A DNA stretch of 64,000 nucleotides from Smallanthus sonchifolius. Its lineage: Eukaryota > Streptophyta > Magnoliopsida > Asterales > Asteraceae. Under the pieces are notes generated by a model. It did no database searches. It was not told the DNA's origin and was given only the letters and a program-made list of their open reading frames with translations. Shown in pieces: positions 55,834-64,000 of the stretch. Where the stretch lies: contig CM042030.1 of the NCBI GenBank assembly GCA_023525975.1, forward strand, positions 31,490,350 to 31,554,349, given 5' to 3'. The position numbers and the translations under genes are program-made. The stretch's first letter is position 1. Every line of letters starts with the position of its first letter.

Positions 55834-58800
55834 ATGCCTCCTCGACGTGCAAACTCTAACACATCCAACCCGGATCTTGCTACTCTTCTTGCCCAGCTGG
55901 TAGGGCAAATGACCCAAGCAAATAACAATAGTGACGGGTCACACAACATCCAAGGGAACGGTGGTACCAACCCGCCTCACTGCACGTTTAAGCACTTTAA
56001 CTCGTGCAATCCTACAAAATTCTTCGGGACTGAAGGTGCTACCGGCCTACTTCAATGGTTTGAAAGCATGGAAAGCACATTCCTAAACAGCGATTGTCTC
56101 GATAATCTTCGGGTTCGTTATGCCACAAGTGTACTCCAAAAGAGAGCCCTCACCTGGTGGAACGGTGAGAAACGCACTCGTGGTGCTGAGGTTGCTACAT
56201 ACTTATCATGGGATGATCTGAAGAAGGCCATGACTGATGAATTCTGTCCTCGGAATGAAATGAGGAAGCTCGAGGCTGAGTTTTGGGATCTTGCCCAAGA
56301 CAGCGGGGATAATCTGGCCAACACCACCCGGTTTCAAGAGCTAAGTCTGCTGGTGCCTCATATGATCACTCCCCTTTCTCGAAGGATTGAAAAATACATA
56401 GGCGGCCTGCCTATGCAAATTCAAGATGTTGTGCTAGGAAGCAACCCTCCTACACTTGAAGCTGCTATCCGTCTATCTGCTACACTATCCGACAACCATG
56501 TCAAAGCCAGAACCTTAACAAGAAAGGGTTCCAAGAAGGTTGTTTCTACTCTTGCGGCCGTCAAAGATGTAAAACCCGAGTCTTCTAACCGCAACAAGAA
56601 ACGAAAAGGTCGAAACTTCGCAGCCGTAACTCCCGCTGTGCCTGCCATCCAAGCGGCCCCTTTGGGTCAAAACCCGAAAACTTATCAGGGCCCGAATCCC
56701 CAATGCCAGACCTGCAAGTACCATCATCCTGCCAACCTACCATGCCGATTGTGTTCAAGCTGCGGACGATATGGACACGTGGTCACTACTTGCCGTACCC
56801 GTCCTCCCGTCCATCAAGCTGCTCCAACCAACCATCCAAACTATCCGGCACTTCTCAATGGTCGGGCATGTTACGAATGTGGAGACCCAAACCATTTCCG
56901 TGACCGATGCCTAAAACTTCATCAAGGTGGTCCTCAAGGACGAGCGTTTAATATACACGCTAATGAGGCTCAAGCAAACAACGACGTGATAAACGGTACG
57001 TTTCTTGTAAACAATCATTATGCATCCATTTTATTTGATACCGGTGCCGATAGGAGTTTTGTGTCTCTTACCTTTGAATCTCGACTTGCTAAACAAAGAA
57101 CGAAACTTGACAATTCATATTCAGTGGAGATAGCAAACGGAAAGTCTATTACTATAAATTCTGTTATCCGCAACTGCAATCTCGAGCTTAATAATCATGT
57201 GTTCTCCGTTGATCTCCTTCCAATGCAATTGGGAAGCTTCGATATTATAATTGGCATGGACCGGTTATCCAAGCACCATGCCGAGGTCATTTGCTACGAA
57301 AAGTGCATTCGTATACCTCTCCCTTCGGGTGACACGTTAGTTATTTTCGGTGAAAACCCATGTCGTGGTCTTCAACTCATGTCTTGCACATTAGCACAAA
57401 AGTACTTGCGGAAAAAGTACGTTGCTTTCTTGGCCCACGTGGTTGACACGAAAGACAAGGGTAAGAAATTGCAAGATATTCCGATCATTCGAGACTTTCC
57501 CGAGGTATTCCCCGAGGATTTACCCGGTCTTCCTCCTTCTAGACAAGTAGAGTTTCGTATTGACCTTGTGCCCGGAGCAACTCCTGTGGCAAAAGCTCCC
57601 TATCGTCTTGCACCTTCCGAGATGCAAGAGCTCGCAAGTCAATTACAAGAACTCTCATCTAAAGGATTCATCCGCCCGAGCCATTCACCTTGGGGTGCTC
57701 CCGTGCTGTTCGTAAAGAAAAAGGATGGATCGTTTCGAATGTGCATTGATTATCGCGAACTCAACAAGCTTACAATCAAGAACCGTTATCCTTTACCCCG
57801 TATCGACGATCTTTTCGATCAACTTCAAGGTTCAACATGTTTCTCCAAGATTGACCTTCGTTCCGGATACCATCAACTTCGTGTTCTCGATGAAGACATT
57901 CCAAAGACTGCCTTTCGAAATAGATATGGTCACTACGAGTTCATGGTCATGCCATTCGGTTTGACTAATGCACCTGCGGTCTTCATGGACCTCATGAACC
58001 GTGTATGCAAACCTTATTTGGACAAGTTCGTGATCGTTTTCATTGACGACATCCTCATCTATTCTAAAACGAAAGCGGAACATGAACAACATCTTCGTTT
58101 GATCTTAGAACTCTTAAAGAAAGAATAACTATACGCCAAGCTCTCCAAGTGTGAATTCTGGCTAAAAGAGGTTCAATTTTTGGGACACATAGTCAACGAT
58201 AAAGGGATTCATGTGGACCCGGCAAAAATCGAAGCGGTAAAGAATTGGAGTACACCTAAGACTCCTACCGAGATTCGTTCATTCCTTGGACTAGCAGGTT
58301 ACTATCGTCGCTTCATCCCAAATTTCTCCAAGATTGCGGTTCCGCTCACTGCCTTGACTCATAAAGGTAAATCTTATGAGTGGGGACCCAAGCAAGAGGA
58401 AGCTTTTCAAACTCTCAAGCACAAACTCTGCAATGCCCCTATTCTAACTATTCCTAGTGGTAATGACGACTTTGTCGTTTATTGTGATGCATCCAACCAA
58501 GGTCTTGGTTGTGTTCTTATGCAACGAGGTCAAGTAATTGCATACGCATCACGTCAACTCAAAGTCCATGAAAAGAACTATACGACCCATGATCTCGAGC
58601 TTGGTGCTGTCGTTTTCGCCTTGAAAATCTGGAGACACTATCTATATGGCACCAAATGCGTGGTTTTCACTGACCACAAAAGTCTCCAACATATTTTCAA
58701 TCAAAAAGAGCTTAATATGAAGCAACGACGATGGGTTGAACTTCTAAACGACTACGACTGCGAGATCCGCTACCACCCCGGCAAAGCAAACATTGTAGCC

Positions 58801-60285
58801 GACGCCTTGAGTCGTAAAGAACGTATCATGCTTCATAGTGTACATATTCATAACGATATCCAAGCCCGTATTCTCAAAGCACAACATACCTCAATTACCG
58901 AGGGAAACATGTATCAAGAGATGGCGTGTGGCATAGAACTCTTGCTAGAAACCAAAGCCAACGGTCTATTGTATTACTTAGACCGTATCTGGGTTCCCTA
59001 TCGCGATGACCTTCGTATATTTTTGATGAACGAGTCCCATAAAACTCGATATTTGGTACATCCCGGAGCTGATAAGATGTACATGGGTCTTCGTCAACAA
59101 TACTGGTGGCCCGGCATGAAAAAGGATATTGCCCTCTTCGTGGCAAAATGCTTAACGTGTTCTAAATTGAAGGCCGAACACCAAAAGCCTTCCGGACTCC
59201 TCGAACAACCAGAAATTCCCATGTGGAAATGGGAGAACCTTGCTATGGACTTCATCACCAAACTCCCACGCACTTCTAGTGGGCACGATAGTATCTGGGT
59301 TATTATCGACCGACTTACAAAGTCTGCTCATTTCTTGCCTATTCGTGAGGACTATCGAGTCGAGAAATTGGCTCGGGTCTACATTGATGAGATCGTAAGT
59401 CGTCACGGGATCCCTTTGAACATCATCTCCGATCGTGATTCGCGTTTTACTTCCCGATTTTGGCAATCGTTACAATCTGCGCTTGGTACTCATTTGAATT
59501 TAAGTACGGCTTACCATCCTCAAACTGATGGACAAACCGAGCGAACAATCCAAACTCTCGAGGATATGCTTAGAGCTTGTGTCATTGACTTTGGTGGCAA
59601 TTGGAATTCTCACCTACCACTGATCAAATTTTCCTACAACAACAGCTACCACACAAGTATTAACTTGGCACCGTTTGAGGCTCTTTATAGACAGAAATGT
59701 CGTTCAGCGATTTGTTGGAACGAAATTAGTGAAGCACAAATCACCGGTCCCGAGTTTATCCAAGAGACCACCGATAAAATCCTTCTTATTCGTGACAACA
59801 TTCGAGTAGCAAGGAGTCGGCAAAAGAGCTATGCCGATAAAAGATGAAAACCCTTGGAATTTCAAGTTGGGGATATGATTCTCCTAAAGGTATCACCTTG
59901 GAAGGGCGTAGTCCGATTTGGAAAGAAAGGAAAACTCGCACCTCGATATGTGGGTCCATTCAAGATACTCGAAAGGGTAGGAAAAGTGGCCTACAAACTC
60001 GACCTTCCTTCAGAACTCATCAACGTTCATCCGACTTTTCATGTATCTAATTTGAAAAAGTGTCTAGCTGACGAAAATCTCCACATCCCTCTTGATGAAG
60101 TGCACATTGACGAGAAAATGCACTTTGTTGAGAAACCCGTGGAAATCATGGACCGAGAAGTTAAGAAACTCAAGCGTAGCCGCATCCCCATTGTCAAGGT
60201 CCGTTGGGAATCTAAACGTGGACCCGAGTTCACTTGGGAACGTGAAGACCAAATGAAGACCAAGTATCCGCATCTCTTTTCATAG
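55834..60285 (+). pseudogene. T4 gag-pol polyprotein with two nonsense mutations
   Basis: ATG at 55834 (MPPRRANSN). Order: capsid domain (about residues 50-230), zinc knuckles (about 285-360, ending CYECGDPNHFRDRC), protease FDTGADRSF (about 407), RT (FRMCIDYRELNKL; FIDDILIYS near 735), RNase H (YCDASNQGLGC), integrase (CLTCSK; MDFITKLP) and chromodomain at the end (EFTWERE). One frame of about 1483 codons, broken only by TAA at 58126-58128 (lysine codon, A to T) and TGA at 59845-59847 (arginine CGA, a CpG transition). The protease-region GMDWLS motif reads GMDRLS here. Otherwise complete, so it was recently competent. Confidence 0.95.
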
Positions 60286-60297
60286 CCTCCACTAGTT

Positions 60298-60333
60298 GAA
60301 TTTCGGGGCGAAATTCCTCTAACATGGGGAGAC
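60298..60333 (+). promoter_or_regulatory. T4 hairpin and polypurine tract
   Basis: Arms GAATTTCG / CGAAATTC around GGG (60298-60316), then ACATGGGGAGAC against the LTR. Confidence 0.82.
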
Positions 60334-62558
60334 TTTGACGTTTCGGATTTTTCGTTCTCACACTTGTATTATAATTATCGTGTAATCATTTTCTATTTTA
60401 ATAAAGCGTAAGAATTTTATTTGGTTTTATACAAATAGGTATTTTATTTTACGGATTTAAACTAATTAGAATTTTATAAATTTTAAAATTAATATAAAGT
60501 TTTATATAAAAATCTAAAATTAAAAAGTTGTACATTTAATAAAATAACCTATTATAAAAATTATTTATAATAATAAAGAATAAAATAAGTTTATAAAAAC
60601 ATTTTTAAATTTATTTGATTTAAAAGAAATTAAATTAATTTATTTAAATAAAAATTCAGGGGTTGTTTTGTAATTAATCAAACTAGAAGGTTTTAAGCTA
60701 AAGTCTGTTGAGGGACTGTTTCTGGACAAATTAAACTACAAGGATCCATCCGTAATTATCCCAGGGGGCGAATTAAAACAAAATTTAACTTCAGGGACTA
60801 AATCTGCCAAATTGCAAATCGTAAATCCGGTCACCCCCTACATTGTCCGGCGGTCCAAAGCTTTTTCCGGCGAGCCACCGACACGACTGTCCCCTACACC
60901 TCCACAGCCGAATTTGGTCTCCCCGACCTCGTCGTCCCCACGTGAAGAATAGCCCCCGACCAATTAGTCTCCCCGACATACAGAAAAGTTCGATCGTGTT
61001 TGTGACCGAAAACCCACGCCACAAATTCGGCCCCGACAGTCAATCCCCACGCCTGCAAGATGGCTCGACAGCTTCGTCTCGTCCAGACGAGTGTCGGGAC
61101 ATGCTCAATTGCTTGTCTCATTATCAGGATCGAGCTCGGCTATAAAAATCCATTACCGCACCTGCACGAGCTCGCTACCCCTCCTCCACCCAATCTCTCT
61201 CCAAATTGAAGACACCATCACAATCGCCATCTCTGTGTGAAGCTGTGACCAAGGCTGTAGAGGCTAATCCCATCCAGAAGCTCGATTCTCATTCTGGACA
61301 TTCTCGGATTTAAGACTCTGCCGTCCAGCCCCTTCACGACCACGTAAGAATCCTCAACTTCGCTTCTTTACCTTCTGTTATCATAAGATAAACTGAACCA
61401 ATCGAAGTCACGACTCCAAACCATCGATTTCCAGACAAACTAATATTACTGTTTTATTCGCTAAAGTCTGGGCCATCGTAACTACTTAGTTTCGATTGAG
61501 TAAATGGTCAATCGAAACTAATAGTTTCGATAAATAGTAGTTTCGACAGTTCTGTGGTCAATCGAAACTTGTAGTTCCGATTGAACATAGTTTCGATACT
61601 TGAACATAGTTTCGATACTTGAACATAGTTTCGATACCTGAAATAGTTTCGATCAAAATCAGTGATTTCAAGTAAATCTGAACCTACACGTTACACAAAT
61701 AATTTTAAATATTATTATAAACCTATACACAATTAAATACGAATACACACCTATAAGCATACAATAATACCCATTTATCTACATAGGGTTCCATCGTGCT
61801 TAGGTCTCAAACATCCGTATCACCTACTCTCGTGGATTATCATATCCGCTAGCCAGGTGAGTTACATAGCCCCTATTTTACATTTTTATACGTTTTGGGG
61901 TGAAACATTATACATGCTACTCACATTGTTTATACGTGTTATACATGAGACTATATGCTTATTCTTTGGATGTATATACATTTAAACACAAGACAACCAA
62001 CTGTAATATTGATAGATCTATTGTGCCTGACCAGCCCACCCGGTTAGGGTGTTTATTACTGCATACTCGGATATAGCCGCGTGTTATATTCAATCATATC
62101 GGATATAGTGGGTAACTATATTCAAACATACCAGACTTAGCGGTTGTGCTCTGTTCAAGCGCGTCAAACTCGGTTTGAATTGTGATTAAATAAATGATAC
62201 ATCATACATACTATGTTTAACAAGATAAACAATGAGTTGCAAAACGATTTACAACTACTATTTATCGGATTTACTAAACCTATGTACTCACCAACTTTTT
62301 AGTTGACACTTGATTTAAATAATGTTTCAGGTTTGGATATGTGACTACTTGCCGAAGATTTCTCCACTTAAGGACTATGGACCTAGTTAAACTAATCAAT
62401 GTTGTGAACTAGACTAGGTTATTTGAAATGTATCGTATTTGGATCTTGTTGTTTTTAAATTTAATTAATGAATTATGCAACCTTTTAGCTATCATGTGCT
62501 TTTGAACAATCATTCCATTGTCCGCCTCGATGATTCCGCCATCGGTCGGGGTGTGACA
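60334..62558 (+). repeat. T4 3' LTR, 2225 bp
   Basis: The first bases read TTTGACG instead of TGTGACG. The 17-bp length difference from the 5' LTR is explained by one missing 19-bp half unit in the array and two extra bases near 60533. TATA box at 61141-61148. Confidence 0.94.
61475..61654 (+). repeat. TCGAAACTA array in T4 3' LTR
   Basis: As at 53810-54010, but with three instead of four 19-bp half units and a few arm substitutions. Confidence 0.9.
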
Positions 62559-63478
62559 CATACCTACGCTGTTGTTGTTGTGGGGGTGGATTAGCTGAGA
62601 AAGCTTTAGAGTTTGTATTGTCAAACTTGCGCTTGTTGTCAGCAGTCTTGGTGATTGCACCTCTCGGGGGTAGGGTACCCTGAGCTACAGCTTGATCGGT
62701 CAACTTGTGGGCCAGCCTGATGGCCTGCTGGATAGTATTAAGGTTTGAAGAAGTCACCATGCTCTGGATCTGGGGGACTAGACCCTCGATGTACTTCTCG
62801 AGCCTCTTGTAAGCAGGTGTCACCATTTGTGGACATAGAATTGCTAACTCGTGCGAATGAGTAGTGTAAGCCTCAATCTCTGAACCCTCCATATTTAGGT
62901 TCCAGAATTCACCCTCCAGTTTCTGTACCTCATCATGGGGACAGTACTCTTCTCTTAGCATGGTTTTGAACTCTTCCCAGGTTAATGCATTTGCCATGTC
63001 CAGACCCAACATCTACACTTGGGAGTTCCACCAAGTAAGGGTCGGACCCTAGAGTGTGCCAGATGCATATTTGACTCAGTTGGCTTGGGGACAGTTGCAC
63101 ATTGCGAATATCGATTCAGCCTTTTCCATCCAACGGAGCAAACTGACTGCTCCTTCAGCACCATTGAACATGTAGGGCTTACAGTCCATAAAGGTCTTGA
63201 ATGTGCAGGTCTGGGGGTTAACAAGTTGATCTGGATTGAAAACATAGATACTGTTTAAGGATACAAGTTTCGGAAATGAGTTTAAAATAAGTGCTGACTC
63301 GCTAGAGTCGATAGATAATAGATTTAACTCCAGCTGGATTGGCTGCTAAGGCTTCAGCCACTCTGTCATTAATCAGTGCAGTAAGCTCAGCTGCAGTCAT
63401 GTTAATGTTGCCACGACCGCCATTTTGTTCGACACGTCCGCCGGCGCGTCCGCTACGTCCGTTTCCTCGTCCAGACAT
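62559..63478 (-). pseudogene. T3 gag, N-terminal part
   Basis: ATG at 63476-63478 (MSGRGNGRSGRAGG). An Arg/Gly-rich start, then NMTAAELTALINDRVAEAL, then the capsid domain (CTFKTFMDCKPY about 63200; TWEEFKTMLREEYCP about 62960; VTPAYKRLEKYIEGL about 62820). Stops lie near 63300, 63070, 63040 and 63010, and a shift lies between 63300 and 63240. It reads into 52665 once T4 is removed. Confidence 0.85.
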
Positions 63479-63713
63479 GATCTTTACATTCATAATATAC
63501 AATAATGAGAAAATATACCGCATACAATCATCATACAAGTACAAGTAAACAAAAGTAATCATAAACCACAACATCTAATATTTCAATAAAAATTCTTGAT
63601 CAAATAAATTGTAAGGGGTTACAAAGTAATTTCAATCAAAACATTAAATACAGAAATATTTGTTGGATGGGAACAACCCTGCCCATCTCTGTTTAGAAAG
63701 AAAAGAAAGAACA
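63479..63713 (-). other. Spacer between T3 pre-gag ORF and gag
   Basis: 235 bp, AT-rich, no coding signal, comparable in position and size to 7472-7727 in T1. Confidence 0.5.
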
Positions 63714-64000
63714 TCACATCTCACTGCTTGTTGAAGAAACAACAGATCCCTCATCATCATCCTCATTTGGTGCCTCCTCAGGTTCTCCTTCCTGCTCGTT
63801 CCCTGCCGCATTAGCAACCTCAAGTTGTGCCTCTAACTCCTCAATCGTCTCCTGAGCTGTTGCAAGACTAAACTCTAGTCCAATCACGTTGTTTTCCAAG
63901 TCCTTGAATGTCGCAACCAAATTGTCGTGCACAGCATCAGTCTCGCCTAAACTCACTGTCAGCTCCTTTAGCTTACGATCGGCTTGGTTCCCTTGTTGTA
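63714..64000 (-). CDS. T3 pre-gag ORF, C-terminal part, cut by window end
   Basis: Open from the window edge to the stop at 63714-63716 (95 codons visible; the start is outside). The visible protein is a coiled coil (ADRKLKELTVSLGETDAVH, then AQETIEELEAQLEVA) with a very acidic Ser-rich tail (EEAPNEDDDEGSVVSSTSSE). It lies upstream of gag as in T1. It shows no obvious similarity to the T1 protein and has no membrane-like end. It is open although the adjacent gag is full of stops. Function unknown. Confidence 0.6.
   Translation of the reverse strand, partial: QQGNQADRKLKELTVSLGETDAVHDNLVATFKDLENNVIGLEFSLATAQETIEELEAQLEVANAAGNEQEGEPEEAPNEDDDEGSVVSSTSSEM

Larger units (their letters stand above)
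52671..62558 (+). mobile_element. T4: complete Ty3/gypsy chromovirus, second family
   Basis: LTRs 52671-54912 and 60334-62558, PBS, gag-pol, hairpin and purine tract. The target duplication CATAC is at 52666-52670 and 62559-62563. Removing the element restores a continuous T3 gag frame (RRYEPSK). LTRs are unrelated to those of T1/T2 apart from the TCGAAACTA array. The polyprotein is clearly homologous but more divergent than T1 versus T2. Confidence 0.95.
29947..64000 (-). mobile_element. T3: old Ty3/gypsy element, fragmented by four insertions
   Basis: Pieces in consistent minus orientation: 3' LTR (29947-30397, 39103-40068, perhaps 50905-50935), protease and gag (51816-52670 and 62559-63478) and a pre-gag ORF (63714-64000). 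RT, RNase H and integrase are missing, apparently lost with the left part of C3. That the LTR pieces and the gag pieces belong to one element is inferred from order and orientation. The gag join across T4 is shown directly by the reading frame. Confidence 0.55.

Overview
This window is a stack of nested LTR retrotransposons from a plant nuclear genome. I found no convincing host gene, rRNA, tRNA or CRISPR array. Evidence for a plant: chromodomain-bearing Ty3/gypsy polyproteins of the Tekay/Del type, Copia gag proteins of the TNT1-like type, and tRNA-iMet primer binding sites (TGGTATCAGAGC) at every intact 5' LTR. Asteraceae is my best guess, from remembered similarity of the giant Copia-borne ORF to gene models in that family; I could not search this.

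Layout, with labels used below. C2-family LTR fragment 1-721. C1: Copia, minus strand, 722-1386 plus 14719-17333, split by T1. T1: composite Ty3 element, plus strand, 1387-14718 (TSD AATTA), with a truncated pol, a hybrid middle LTR, a pre-gag ORF, a full but broken gag-pol and a right LTR. L1: minus-strand fragment of a LARD-like non-autonomous family, 17334-18747 and about 29806-29946. S1: LTR of another family, 18748-20458 and 29594 to about 29805. T2: complete minus-strand Ty3 element 20459-29588 (TSD TGTAT) inserted in S1. T3: old minus-strand Ty3 element with pieces at 29947-30397, 39103-40068, 51816-52670 and 62559-64000. It was hit by C2 (30398-39102, TSD GACAT), L2 (40069-50899, TSD CAAAC/CGAAC), a Copia 3' fragment C3 (about 50936-51815) and T4 (52671-62558, TSD CATAC).

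Autonomous-type elements T1, T2 and T4 encode gag, protease, RT, RNase H, integrase and a chromodomain in one frame, but each copy here carries stops or frameshifts. C2 and L2 encode no polymerase. C2 has identical LTRs and an intact 1441-residue ORF of unknown function. L2 has LTRs of about 3.8-4.0 kb around a 3 kb non-coding interior, and its leader resembles that of T4, so it probably depended on T4-like proteins.

The most unusual signals are structural. (1) Most LTR families here carry their own array of short inverted repeats, and one motif is shared between Ty3 and Copia LTRs. (2) A two-tier leader hairpin with a GGTGCACA loop recurs in T4, L2 and L1 and resembles a retroviral dimerisation-initiation hairpin. 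(3) A hairpin beside the polypurine tract shows a compensatory base-pair change between families. (4) T1 records insertion, unequal LTR crossover, then deletion with templated filler. (5) A pre-gag ORF is present in T1 and T3 but deleted in the younger T2.
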